A stretch of 64,000 nucleotides of DNA from Serinibacter arcticus (GTDB lineage: Bacteria > Actinomycetota > Actinomycetes > Actinomycetales > Beutenbergiaceae): contig NZ_PYHR01000002.1 in NCBI RefSeq assembly GCF_003121705.1, forward strand, positions 3,596,001 to 3,660,000, written 5' to 3'. Made by a program: the position numbers and the translations under genes. This document shows positions 34,564-43,409 of this stretch, in pieces. The notes under the pieces were generated by a model that saw only the letters and a list, made by a program, of their open reading frames with translations, did no database searches and had not been told where the DNA came from. Within the stretch, counting starts at the first letter, position 1, and each line of letters opens with the position of its first letter.

Positions 34564-35840
34564 GCACCACCTTCGCCTCCCTCCGCCACCGCGGCTACCG
34601 GCTGTGGTTCGCCGGCGCCCTCGTCGCCAACATCGGGACGTGGATGCAGCGCGTCGCCCAGGACTGGGTCGTGCTGACGGAGCTGTCGGACAACTCCGGG
34701 CTCGCGGTCGGGATCGTCACGGCGCTGCAGTTCCTGCCGGCGCTCCTGCTGTCGCCCTACGCGGGGCTGCTCGCGGACCGGCTGCCGCGACGGGCGCTCC
34801 TCATCTCCACGCAGGCGGCGATGGGACTCCTCGCGGCCGGGCTCGGCGTGCTGGTGCTCACCGGGGTCGCGCAGCTGTGGCACGTGTGGGCGTTCGCCCT
34901 GGGGCTCGGTGTCGCTTCCGCCTTCGACGCCCCCGTGCGTCAGACCTTCGTCGCCGAGCTCGTCCCGCCCGAGGGCCTGCCGAACGCCGTCGGCCTCAAC
35001 TCCGCCTCGTTCAACGCCGCCCGCCTCATCGGGCCGGCGGTCGCCGGGTTCGCGATCGCCGCCGTCGGACCGGGGTGGGTGTTCGTCGTCAACGCGGCGA
35101 GCTTCGCCTTCACGATCGTCGCGCTGCTGCGGATCTCCGAGGCGATGCGGTTCCCGCTCGCTCACGCCGAGCGTGCCAAGGGGCAGCTGCGCGAGGGGAT
35201 CGACTACGTGCGACGCCGCACGGACATCCTCGTGATCATGGTCGTCGTCGGGGTGGTCGGTGCCTTCGGGCTGAACTTCCAGCTGACGAGTGCGGTGATG
35301 GCCAGGACCGTTTTCGACAAGGGGCCGCAGGAGTACGGGCTGCTCGGTTCGATCCTGGCGATCGGCTCCCTGGCGGGGGCGCTCGTGGCCGCCAGACGGA
35401 CGCGGCCCCGGGTGCGGATCGTCGTGCTCGCGGCCCTCGGGTTCGGCCTCTCCGGGATCGTGATGGCCGTCGCGCCGACGTACACGACCTACGCGATCGC
35501 CGCGATCCCCGTGGGCTTCTGCACCCTGACGATGCTCACCGCGGCCAACGCATACGTGCAGATGTCGACCGCGCCCGAGATGCGCGGCCGCGTGATGAGC
35601 CTGTACCTGATGGTGTTCCTCGGCACGACGCCGATCGGCTCGCCGTTCGTCGGCTGGGTCGCCGAGGCGTGGGGCGCCCGGTGGTCGGTGGCGATCGGTG
35701 CGATCGCCGCGATCGTCGTCGCGATCGCCGCCATGGCGTGGGCGCGTCGCGCCTGGCACGTGGAGCTGCGCTACGTCCGCGAGCCCAGCCGTCGCGTGCT
35801 CGTGATGAGCGACGCGGACCGGGTCGCCGAGGCCGCCTAG
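34560..35840 (+). CDS. MFS exporter (MFS_3 / EntS-like)
   Basis: 426 residues with about twelve hydrophobic helices. FASLRHRGYRLWFAGALVANIGTWMQ at the N-terminus and QDWVV are characteristic of the MFS_3 'transmembrane secretion effector' family; motif A is LLADRLPRRALL. Translationally coupled to the MarR gene, so probably a regulated drug or metabolite exporter. Ends in a short basic cytoplasmic tail. Confidence 0.9.
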   Translation: MSTTFASLRHRGYRLWFAGALVANIGTWMQRVAQDWVVLTELSDNSGLAVGIVTALQFLPALLLSPYAGLLADRLPRRALLISTQAAMGLLAAGLGVLVLTGVAQLWHVWAFALGLGVASAFDAPVRQTFVAELVPPEGLPNAVGLNSASFNAARLIGPAVAGFAIAAVGPGWVFVVNAASFAFTIVALLRISEAMRFPLAHAERAKGQLREGIDYVRRRTDILVIMVVVGVVGAFGLNFQLTSAVMARTVFDKGPQEYGLLGSILAIGSLAGALVAARRTRPRVRIVVLAALGFGLSGIVMAVAPTYTTYAIAAIPVGFCTLTMLTAANAYVQMSTAPEMRGRVMSLYLMVFLGTTPIGSPFVGWVAEAWGARWSVAIGAIAAIVVAIAAMAWARRAWHVELRYVREPSRRVLVMSDADRVAEAA

Positions 35841-35865
35841 CTCGGCGCAGCCGTCCGGGGCGGAC

Positions 35866-36711
35866 TCAGCCGAGCCGGTCGGGACGCGGCGCGTTGAGGC
35901 GGTAGCCGACGCCGCGAACGGTGTCGATCCAGCGGGGACGCGAGGTGTCCTCGCCGATCTTGCGGCGGAGGTTGGCCATGTGCACCTCGACGCTGCGGTG
36001 GTCCGACGGCGTGATCCTCGTCCCCGCGTCGTACTCCTCGCCCCACAGGGCCCGAACGAGATCGTTCTTCGTGACCACGCGGCCGCACGAGGCCCAGAGG
36101 CTCGCGAGGATGTCGAACTCGCTGCGGGTCAGGGAGACACCGGCGCCGTCGACCTCGACCGTGCGGGCCTCCCGGTCGACCCGGAGCCCGTTGACGACGG
36201 CGGGCGGCGGGCCCCACGGGCTCTCGGCCTTCGCCGTGGCACCGTCGGTGCCCGGAGCGGTGGTCCCGGGACCGGAGCTCGCGGCTGAAGGGCCGTGCGC
36301 CGTGGCGACGGCCGCCGTCCCGTGGAGCGGCGGTGCAGCACGGGGCCGGCGCAGCATGGCCTCGATGCGGGCCCGCAGCTCTCGGGGCCGGAACGGCTTG
36401 GTCATGTAGTCGTCGGCGCCGACGTCGAGCCCCGAGAGGGTGTCGATCTCGTCGTCGCGTGCCGTGAGCATCACGATGTAGGCGTCGTTGAGCGTGCGGA
36501 TGCGGCGCGCGACCTCGAACCCGTCGATGTCGGGGAGATTCACGTCGAGGGTGATGACGAGCGGGTCGACCTCGCTCGCCAGGGCGACGCCGTCGCCCCC
36601 GTTGCTCGCGGAGTGCACGACGAAACCCGCCTGGCCGAGAACGGTCTCGAGCAGGCGGCGGATGTCGGGGTCGTCCTCGATCACGAGGGCCACTCTCTCG
36701 GTGAACTCCAC
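35866..36711 (-). CDS. OmpR/PhoB-family response regulator, paralogue of the capsule-locus regulator
   Basis: 281 residues. Receiver with E12/D13/D14, phosphoacceptor D56 and K105 in MTKPF at exactly the same positions as in the regulator at 17247-18062; a Pro/Ala/Thr-rich linker of about 45 residues (124-175) and a winged-helix output domain (LTRSEFDILASL, VEVHMANLRRKI, RWIDTVRGVGYRL) follow. No kinase gene is adjacent, so it is an orphan here. The similarity of both domains and the unusual linker length point to recent duplication. Convergent with the MFS gene (25 bp gap). Confidence 0.93.
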   Translation of the reverse strand: MEFTERVALVIEDDPDIRRLLETVLGQAGFVVHSASNGGDGVALASEVDPLVITLDVNLPDIDGFEVARRIRTLNDAYIVMLTARDDEIDTLSGLDVGADDYMTKPFRPRELRARIEAMLRRPRAAPPLHGTAAVATAHGPSAASSGPGTTAPGTDGATAKAESPWGPPPAVVNGLRVDREARTVEVDGAGVSLTRSEFDILASLWASCGRVVTKNDLVRALWGEEYDAGTRITPSDHRSVEVHMANLRRKIGEDTSRPRWIDTVRGVGYRLNAPRPDRLG

Positions 36712-36772
36712 GCGTCGATGCTACGGCGGTATCGCCGGAGATGCGTGTGTTTCCCTAACGGCATCCACGGAG

Positions 36773-36800
36773 TGACACGTTTCGCGAGGACTTCGTGTCA
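36773..36800 (-). terminator. Weak hairpin at the 3' end of serC
   Basis: Seven-bp arms tgacacg / cgtgtca; the arm nearer the gene includes the serC stop codon. Short and lacking a T-run, so termination is uncertain. Confidence 0.3.
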
Positions 36801-37937
36801 GCGGAGCTGGTCCACGACGACGTCGACGCACGCCGTCAGCGCCTCGACGTCGGCCAGGTCGACCGCGGGGAACAGGCCCATCCGCAGCTGGTTGCGCCCC
36901 AGCTTGCGGTAGGGGAAGACGTCCAGGATCCCGTGGTCCCGCAGCGCGGCGATCACGGTGGTGTGGTCGATGCTCGCGTCGAGGTCGATCGTGGCGACGA
37001 CGGGGGAGCGGTGCGCCGGGTCGGCGACGAAGGGGGTTGCCCATTCGCGCTCGGTCGCCCAGGCGTAGACGTGGTCGGAGGAGGCGCGGCTGCGGCCGGC
37101 GGCCCAGCTCAGCCCGCCGTTGTCGGCGAACCAGTCGAGCTGGTCGGCCAGCAGCGCCAGCGTGGCGATCGCGGGGGTGTTGAGCGTCTGGTCGAGCCGG
37201 GAGTTGGTCACGGCCTGCTGCAGCGACAGCGACTCGGGGATCCAGCGGTCGGTGGCGGCGATCTCCTCGACCCGCTCGAGCGCCGCGGGCGAGAGGACCG
37301 CCAGCCACAGCCCGCCGTCGGACCCGAAGACCTTCTGCGGCGCGAAGTAGTAGGCGTCGGCCTGCGTGAGGTCGACGACGGCGGCGCCGGCGATCGACGT
37401 CGCGTCCACGAGGGTGAGCTGGTCGGTGGCCCGGTCGCCGCCGTCGGCGCGGGGACGCACGACGGGGGAGACCACACCGGTCGAGGTCTCGTTGTGCGCC
37501 CAGGCGTACACGTCGACGTCGTCGTCGTGGCGGACGTCGGCGCGCGTGCCGGGCTCGGCCCGCACGACGATCGACGGGTCGAGGAACGGCGCCGCCGTCG
37601 TGGCGGCCGCGAACTTCGCGCCGAACTCGCCGTGGGCCGCGTGCAGCGCGCGGTGGCGCACGAGCGAGAAGGTCGCGGCGTCCCAGAACGACGTCGAGCC
37701 GCCGTTGCCGAGCACGACCTCGTACCCGTCGGGGGCGCCGAGCAGCTCGGCGACACCGCGCCGGACGCGGGCGACGAGGTCGCGGACCGGGGGCTGCCGG
37801 TGGGAGGTGCCCATCACGCCGGCGCCGAGCGCCGCGAGCGTGTCCAGCTGACCCTGACGGACCTTGGAGGGCCCGGAGCCGAAGCGTCCGTCCTTCGGGA
37901 GGAGGTTCTCGGGAATCTGGACGGAGGTCTGCGCCAT
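36798..37937 (-). CDS. serC: Phosphoserine aminotransferase
   Basis: 379 residues, PLP fold type I. The start of the conserved region is FGSGPSKVRQGQLDTLA; GNGGSTSFWDAATFSL gives the phosphate-binding loop; K202 in YFAPQKVFGSDGG is the Schiff-base lysine; the C-terminal MGLFPAVDLADVEAL is typical of the mycobacterial/actinobacterial SerC subgroup. It converts 3-phosphohydroxypyruvate and glutamate to phosphoserine in serine synthesis. The open frame extends far upstream across the dtxR gene, but the ATG at 37935-37937 gives the family N-terminus. Divergent from the DtxR-family gene. Confidence 0.95.
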   Translation of the reverse strand: MAQTSVQIPENLLPKDGRFGSGPSKVRQGQLDTLAALGAGVMGTSHRQPPVRDLVARVRRGVAELLGAPDGYEVVLGNGGSTSFWDAATFSLVRHRALHAAHGEFGAKFAAATTAAPFLDPSIVVRAEPGTRADVRHDDDVDVYAWAHNETSTGVVSPVVRPRADGGDRATDQLTLVDATSIAGAAVVDLTQADAYYFAPQKVFGSDGGLWLAVLSPAALERVEEIAATDRWIPESLSLQQAVTNSRLDQTLNTPAIATLALLADQLDWFADNGGLSWAAGRSRASSDHVYAWATEREWATPFVADPAHRSPVVATIDLDASIDHTTVIAALRDHGILDVFPYRKLGRNQLRMGLFPAVDLADVEALTACVDVVVDQLR

Positions 37938-38051
37938 GGCCCCATTCTCGCAGGCGGCGACGGCGAGCCGCGAGGCCGTAGGGTGGTGCCGACGAGAGCA
38001 ACGGGTGGTGCGGGGAGACCCTGGGCCGCCCCGCATTGAAGGGCCTGCCGC

Positions 38052-38738
38052 GTGAGCGACCTCATCGACACGACCGAGATGTACCTCAAGACGATCTACG
38101 AGCTCCTCGAGGAGGGGATCGTCCCCCTCCGTGCGCGCATCGCCGAGCGTCTGGGGCACTCGGGGCCGACCGTGTCGCAGACCGTGGCCCGCATGGAGCG
38201 CGACGGGCTCGTGGTGGTCACGGACGACCGCCACCTGGAGCTCACTCCGCTCGGCTACGAGCGCGCCATGCACGTCATGCGCAAGCACCGGCTCGCCGAG
38301 CGCCTGCTGGTGGACGTCATCGGGCTCGACTGGGCGCACGTCCACGAGGAGGCCTGCCGCTGGGAGCACGTGATGAGCGAGCAGGTCGAGTCGCGGCTCC
38401 TCACGCTCCTCGACCACCCCACGCACGACCCCTACGGCAACCCGATCCCGGGCCTGGACGAGCTCGGCGACATCGTCGCGGAGCCCTTCCTGTCGGGCGT
38501 GTCCTCGATCGTCACCGCGGTGACGGCCGGCCGGACCGACGTCGAGATCAAGCGCATCGGCGAGCCGCTGCAGGTCGACGTCGAGCTGCTCCGCCGGTTC
38601 GAGGAGGCGTCGGTCCGCCCGGGCGCGCACGTCGCCGTGACGCGCGAGGGCAGCACCCTCACCCTGCGGGCGACCGGCAGCGAGGTCGTCCTCGACCTCC
38701 CGACCGAGCTGGCCAAGCACGTCTTCGTCGCCGCCTGA
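38052..38738 (+). CDS. DtxR/IdeR-family iron-dependent repressor
   Basis: 228 residues in three parts: winged helix (1-70; RARIAERLGHSGPTVSQTV recognition region), dimerisation/metal-binding domain (71-140), and a C-terminal SH3-like domain (about 150-228). Metal ligands fall at the same numbers as in DtxR: M10, H79, E83, H98, C102, E105, H106. Fe2+-loaded protein represses iron uptake genes and activates storage. Start GTG at 38052; a TAGGGT -10-like element is at 37979-37984. Intact; the cysteine at 102 argues for Fe rather than Mn specificity. Confidence 0.94.
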   Translation: MSDLIDTTEMYLKTIYELLEEGIVPLRARIAERLGHSGPTVSQTVARMERDGLVVVTDDRHLELTPLGYERAMHVMRKHRLAERLLVDVIGLDWAHVHEEACRWEHVMSEQVESRLLTLLDHPTHDPYGNPIPGLDELGDIVAEPFLSGVSSIVTAVTAGRTDVEIKRIGEPLQVDVELLRRFEEASVRPGAHVAVTREGSTLTLRATGSEVVLDLPTELAKHVFVAA

Positions 38739-38879
38739 CCGCTCCGACGACGCCCCGGGGGGCGCCTGGGACCGCGTCCACACCCTGCCGTCACCGGCCG
38801 GATGTGAACGGTTGCACGAGCCCCGACCTGCGACGACGCGCCTGTGATGCACGACACGCGAATCGTTCGTAACCAAAAT

Positions 38880-38908
38880 GTGACATCCGGGCGGACGTCG
38901 GCTAGTCT
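38880..38908 (+). promoter_or_regulatory. Promoter upstream of the c-di-AMP riboswitch
   Basis: A -35-like GTGACA (38880-38885), a 17-nt spacer and a -10-like TAGTCT (38903-38908), placed just before the riboswitch. Transcription would start near 38915, giving a leader of about 210 nt. Confidence 0.55.
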
Positions 38909-38934
38909 CGCTCCGTCCACGATCCCCTGATCGA

Positions 38935-39115
38935 GGACTCCCAGCGGTTCGTCGAGCCCTACCGCCGCGCGGGAAAGCCGTTCCAGGTAGGGACGGGGGA
39001 ACCAGGATTCACGGACACCGACTCGTCGGGGTCCTTGGGGTGAAGCCCCGCACCACGGTGCGAGGCCGGGCGATCTTCCAGCCCGAACCCGACAGCTCAC
39101 CCCGCAGGCGCTCGG
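38935..39115 (+). ncRNA. ydaO/yuaA-type c-di-AMP riboswitch
   Basis: The leader carries the recognisable core of this class in actinobacteria: gcgggaaagccg, then ttccaggtagggacggggga accag, a variable arm (cgactcgtcggggtc), ttggggtgaagcccc, and gccgggcgatcttccagccc followed by gaacccgacagctcacc. These are the two pseudosymmetric ligand pockets. The class binds cyclic di-AMP and usually switches off genes for cell-wall hydrolases and osmoregulation. Here it precedes an NlpC/P60 gene by about 10 nt. Exact ends are approximate. Confidence 0.85.
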
Positions 39116-39125
39116 AGGAACTTCT

Positions 39126-39966
39126 TTGACCCAGGTGACACAGCGCGGACGCCACCGTTCGGCCGCGCGACCCTCGACACCGCTCGACATCATGTCGGCG
39201 AGCATCACCACCTCGTTCCAGGGCAAGGCCGGCCGCACCGCCGTCGTCGCCGTGGCAACGTCCGGCCTCGTTCTCGGCGTCTCCGCCGCAGCGACCGCCG
39301 AGCCGACGTCGAAGGACGTCATCCAGGCCCCAGCCTCAAGTCCACCTCGCTGACCGCGAAGGACGTCGAGCGCGCAGGCACGCAGGCGACCGTGGTCGTC
39401 GACGCCGGCACCGAGCTCGGCTTCGCCGCCGCGATCGTGTCCGCCGAGGCGCCGCCGCCCCGCCCCCGCCGCCCCCCGTCGTTCGCACGGTGACGTCGCG
39501 GACGCGCACGGCCCCGGCCGTCGCGAACACGAACGAGCGCGCCGCCGAGGCGACGCAGGACGCCGAGGAGGAGAGCTCCGAGCCCGTCGTGGAGGAGGCC
39601 TCCGCCCCCGCTCCGGCGATCGACGGCAGCCTCGCCTCCTCGATCGTCAACGAGGCGTTCAAGTACGTCGGTGTCCCGTACGTCACCGGTGGCGCGAGCC
39701 CCTCGGGCTTCGACTGCTCGGGCTTCGTGCAGTACGTCTACGCGCAGATGGGCGTCTCGCTGCCCCGCACCTCCAGCGCCCAGGCCGGCGCCGGCTACCG
39801 CGTCTCCGCCTCGGAGGCCCGCGCCGGAGACCTCATCTACAGCCCCGGCCACATCGGGATCTACCTCGGTGACGGTCAGCACATCGCGGCGCGCAACCAC
39901 AGCACCCCGCTGAAGGCCGGCCCCGTGTACATGAGCAACCCGACCTACATCCGCGTCCTCGGCTGA
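39126..39966 (+). pseudogene. Secreted NlpC/P60 cell-wall endopeptidase, interrupted by two apparent frameshifts
   Basis: Three pieces in different frames form one protein of about 280 residues. 39126-39330 encodes an N-terminus with a signal peptide (TAVVAVATSGLVLGVSAAATA). 39332-39460 continues SLKSTSLTAKDVERAGTQA in another frame. From about 39470, in a third frame, come a Pro- and acidic-rich linker and the NlpC/P60 domain: catalytic Cys in FDCSGFVQYVY, His in PGHIGIYLG, and HIAARNH. Adding one C to the run at 39328-39331 and one to the C-runs at 39458-39477 restores a single frame. It is probably an intact gene with homopolymer errors, cleaving stem peptides of peptidoglycan under c-di-AMP riboswitch control. 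Confidence 0.82.
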
Positions 39967-39981
39967 TCCAGGCCCCACGCG

Positions 39982-41443
39982 TCACGAACGGCCCGAGCCT
40001 CGGCTCGGGCCGTTCGTGCGTTCCGGGACGAGCACGAAGTCTCGCGGGGCGGCGGCCGCCCCCAGCTCCTGCCGTGCGCGACGGCGCAGCTCGGCCTCGC
40101 TCGTCCCGCTCCGGGCGCGCACCACCAGGCGCGAGCCGAGCCGGGCGTCGGACACGACCTCGAGGCGGCTCGCCACGAGGTCGCCCTGCGCCGCGAGCCA
40201 GCGGCGCACGCCCGCGAGGTCGACGTTGTGCCCGCCCACCACGGCGACGTCGTCGGTCCGCCCGCGGAGGTGCAGCAGCCCCGAGGGTCCGAGGATCGCG
40301 AGGTCGCCCGTGGGGCGGAAGCCTGAGGCCGTGCCGGCCGCCCGCCACGGCGAGGCGATCTCCAGCCGTCCGGGGGCGCCCGTCACCGCCCGACCACCGC
40401 CGTCGACCACCCGGAGCCGGACACCGAGGGCCGCCCGACCGACGGTGCCGGGCTCGGCCGCCAGGTCCGCGGGCCGCGCGATCGTCGCGGTCCCCGTCTC
40501 GGACGTGCCGAAGAAGTCGGTGACGCGCGCGCCGAGCCGCTCGCCGGCCTCCTCCGCCAGCGCGGACGCCAGCGGTGCGGACCCCGTGACCACGCTCCGC
40601 AGGGCCAGCGCCGGGGCGCCGGCCGCCGCGTGGGCGTCGAGCAGGGCGGCCAGCTGGGCCGGTACCGCCGTCAGCACCGGGCGCGGTGCTCCGCCAGGGC
40701 GCCCAGCAGGGCGTCGTCGCGACCGACGAGCACGGGGGAGCCCAGGGCGAGGGCGGCCATCAGCACCGAGAACCCGTGACCGTGCTCCAGCGGGGGAGCG
40801 ATCGCCGTCACCTCGTCGCGTCGGATCCCCGACGCAGCGCCGAGGTCGAGGACCGTGGGCCACGCCGTCGCCGGCACCCCGCGCCGGACGACCGGGTGCG
40901 GTCGACCGGTCGTGCCCGAGGTCAGCATGCTCACGCGCCCCGACCTCGCCGGCGGCGGGAGGCGCAGCAGGTCGACGGCGGTCCGCGGCAGCGCGGTGTC
41001 GGCGGTCACGAGCACGCCGCGCCACCGGTCCCGGATCTCCGTGGCCAGCCCGGGCGGGGCCGACGCCCCCACGAGGGCGACGTCGACGCCGAGCGAACCC
41101 GCCGCCAGGAGCGCGGCGACGAGCCGGGCAGGACCGCAGTCCTCCAGCACGAGGGGAGCGGGAGAGCCGGACGAGGTCGCGACGGCGTGGGCGGCCAGCC
41201 GGGCGGCCTCGCCCCGCAGGTCGGCCCCGGTGTGCACGCGTGTGCCGAGCTCCCGCGACACCTCGACGAGGACGGGCCGGTCCGGCCGGCGGAGGCACGC
41301 GGTCATCACGACGCCGGCGGGCCGCCCGCGGTAGCGGGCGGAACGCACGAGGGCCGCGAGCTGGACGAGGTCCGGCCCGGCGGCGCGCAGGACGGTGACG
41401 GCGGCGACCGCGGTGCCCGGACCGTCTGGAGGATCGGGGTCAC
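39982..41443 (-). pseudogene. AMP-binding (acyl-CoA synthetase-like) enzyme with two apparent frameshifts
   Basis: Segments in three frames join to one protein of about 485 residues of the ANL superfamily. N-terminal piece from GTG 41443 (TPILQTVR); middle piece to about 40680 with the P-loop-like SMLTSGTTGRPHPVVR; C-terminal piece with VTDFFGTSETGTATIA (A5 region), FRPTGDLAILGPSGLLHLRGRTDDVAV (A7-A8) and a short C-domain. One C missing in the run 41416-41418 and one G in 40679-40681 explain both breaks. GTG 41443 overlaps the SDR stop by 4 nt, the operon style seen elsewhere here, which supports this reading. The canonical A10 lysine is not evident, and the last residues run into the terminator. 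Substrate unknown; an acyl or aryl acid is likely. Confidence 0.75.
39983..40018. terminator. Bidirectional hairpin terminator between two convergent genes
   Basis: A perfect 15-bp stem, cacgaacggcccgag / ctcgggccgttcgtg, with a 6-nt loop, between the NlpC/P60 gene and the convergent AMP-binding enzyme gene. The last codons of the latter, as read, lie inside the hairpin. Confidence 0.85.
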
Positions 41444-42327
41444 GACGGCGGCCGCGGGCTCGAGGAGCCGGCCGCGCGTTCCGTGAGGCCCGGGGCGGCG
41501 AGGGCGACGTGCGCGCCGAGCCGGATCCACCACGGCGTGATCGTCCGCGGCCGCTCGACGATCGCCCGGCAGACCCAGTCGGCGGCGTCGGCGACGCTCA
41601 TGCCGGCCCGGCCGGCGTAGGTGGGCGCGCTCATGGCCGTGTGGACCAGGGGGAGCCGGATCGTCGTGGTCGCCACGCCGTCGGGGGAGAGCTCGGCGTG
41701 CACCGATCGCAGCCACGCGTCGTGGGCGGCCTTGGACGCCCCGTAGGAGGACCACCCGGGCGCGGGGACGAGCGCGCTGGCGCTGCTGAGCGCGATGAGG
41801 TGGCCCGATCCCACGTCGCGCATCGCCGCGAGGAGCGGCAGGGCGAGCGCGACCGGTCCCAGGTAGTTCACGCCCGCGAGCCGCCGGACGTCGTGGAACC
41901 GGTCGGTGGTGGCGGCGAGGCTGCGGTGGATGGAGTGGCCGGCGCCCTGCAGCAGGACGACGGGGGTGCCGTGGTCGGCGAGCACGGTCTCACCCGCCCG
42001 CCCCGCCGCGTCGGTGTCGCGCAGGTCGGCGACGAGCACGCGGGCACGGCCCCCGGTGCGTCGGATCCGTCCCGCCACCGTCGTGAGGTCCTCCACGCCC
42101 CTGGCCACGAGGACGACCTCGGCCCCGCAGGCGGCGGCCCGCCACGCCACCTCGGCCCCGATCCCGCGCGAGGCGCCCGTGACCACGACGACCCGCCCCT
42201 CGACCACCCGTCGGACGGCGGAGGGCGGCGGGCCGCCACCGGTCATCCCCGCAAAGGCGAGGAGCACGCGTTGCGCGGGACCGCGGGCGGGCTCGGGCTG
42301 CGCCTCGGGGCCGGGGGAGGTCGACAC
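41440..42327 (-). CDS. Short-chain dehydrogenase/reductase
   Basis: 295 residues. Classical SDR: NAD(P)-binding VVVTGASRGIGAEVA at about 47-61 with Arg after the first strand motif (VLVARG), NYLGP, and catalytic Ser-Tyr-Lys in SSASALVPAPGWSSYGASKAA. An N-terminal extension of about 44 residues precedes the fold. It is transcribed with the AMP-binding enzyme gene (4-nt overlap), suggesting a two-step activation plus ketone/alcohol reduction on an acyl substrate. Start GTG 42327; divergent from the universal stress protein gene. Confidence 0.88.
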   Translation of the reverse strand: MSTSPGPEAQPEPARGPAQRVLLAFAGMTGGGPPPSAVRRVVEGRVVVVTGASRGIGAEVAWRAAACGAEVVLVARGVEDLTTVAGRIRRTGGRARVLVADLRDTDAAGRAGETVLADHGTPVVLLQGAGHSIHRSLAATTDRFHDVRRLAGVNYLGPVALALPLLAAMRDVGSGHLIALSSASALVPAPGWSSYGASKAAHDAWLRSVHAELSPDGVATTTIRLPLVHTAMSAPTYAGRAGMSVADAADWVCRAIVERPRTITPWWIRLGAHVALAAPGLTERAAGSSSPRPPS

Positions 42328-42443
42328 GTCCCGAGACTAGGCCGGATCGCGGACGGGTCGCGGGTGCGGTGGAATCCCGCGCGAGGTCCCGCTATGGTCA
42401 AGAAAGCGTCAAAAGGCGCGGGGAACAGGCGCGGAGAGGCACG

Positions 42444-43403
42444 GTGGGGACGGTGACTCAGGAACAGCACGTCCTGGTGGGGGTCGACGGCTCGGAGTCG
42501 AGCGGGTGGGCCCTGGAGTGGGCGCTCGAGGCGGCGCGGCGGCGGGGGTGGGCGCTGCACGTGCTCTGCTCGTACTCGTTGCCCTCGTTCACGGCGGCCT
42601 CGCTCGACGGCGGGTACGCGGCGCTCGACGACAGCGCGATCCGCTCCTCCGCCCAGGCCGCGCTCGACGGCGCGATCGCCCGGGCGAGCGGTCGCGGGGT
42701 GACCGTCACGGGAACGCTCGAGACCGGCGACGCTGCAGGCGCGCTCATCGAGGCGAGCGCCGCGGCCGGTCTCGCGGTCGTCGGCACGCGCGGTGGGGGC
42801 GGCTTCACCGACCGGCTGCTCGGCACGGTCTCGACGGCGCTGCCCGCGCACGCCCACTGCCCGGTGGTCGTCGTGCCGCTGCGGACCGAGGAGAGCCCGA
42901 CGCCGATCGCGGCGCCGCGCAGGATCGTCGTCGGCGTGGACGGTTCGCCGAGCGCCAAGGTCGCGCTGCACGGCGCCGTCGCCGAGGCGGCCCTGTGGGG
43001 TGCCGAGCTCACCGCCGTCGCCGGCGTCCCGCTCTCGCACGGTGCGGGGATGCTCGCCTGGCTGCCGGCCGCGATCGACCGAGGCCAGGTGCTGGCCGAC
43101 GTCAAGGCGGGGCTCGAGGTCATGGTGCGCGAGGCGGTGGGCACGACGGGGCTCGACGTGAAGCTGCACGCGCTCGACGGCTCCGGCGCCGCGCTGCTCA
43201 GCGAGTTCTCGACGGCGGTCGACCTCGTCGTCGTCGGCTCCCGCGGCCGCGGGGGTTTCACGGGCATGCTGCTCGGCTCCACGAGCCAGTCCGTGCTCCA
43301 CCACGCCTCGTGCCCGGTGCTCGTCATCCCCGCCCGGATCGACGACCAGGGCGTCTCGCCCGTCGACCCGCCCTGGCTGCGTCGCCGTCGCCAGCAGGGC
43401 TGA
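42444..43403 (+). CDS. Universal stress protein, tandem two-domain form
   Basis: 319 residues with two UspA domains (about 8-150 and 160-305). Each shows the ATP-binding pattern: VGVDGSESSGWALEWAL, then VVGTRGGGGFTDRLLGTVSTAL in the first, and VGVDGSPSAKVALHGAV, then VVGSRGRGGFTGMLLGSTSQSVL in the second (G-2x-G-9x-G-S/T). ATP-binding tandem UspA proteins are abundant in actinobacteria and linked to hypoxia and dormancy. GTG 42444 was chosen because GGAG sits 7 nt upstream; GTG 42453 is an alternative. Confidence 0.92.
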   Translation: MGTVTQEQHVLVGVDGSESSGWALEWALEAARRRGWALHVLCSYSLPSFTAASLDGGYAALDDSAIRSSAQAALDGAIARASGRGVTVTGTLETGDAAGALIEASAAAGLAVVGTRGGGGFTDRLLGTVSTALPAHAHCPVVVVPLRTEESPTPIAAPRRIVVGVDGSPSAKVALHGAVAEAALWGAELTAVAGVPLSHGAGMLAWLPAAIDRGQVLADVKAGLEVMVREAVGTTGLDVKLHALDGSGAALLSEFSTAVDLVVVGSRGRGGFTGMLLGSTSQSVLHHASCPVLVIPARIDDQGVSPVDPPWLRRRRQQG

Positions 43404-43409
43404 GGAGGG

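Noticed and set aside
37938-38876. Upstream in-frame extension of serC across the DtxR-family gene.
   Set aside because: It is antisense to a well-conserved gene and the serC family starts at the ATG at 37937.
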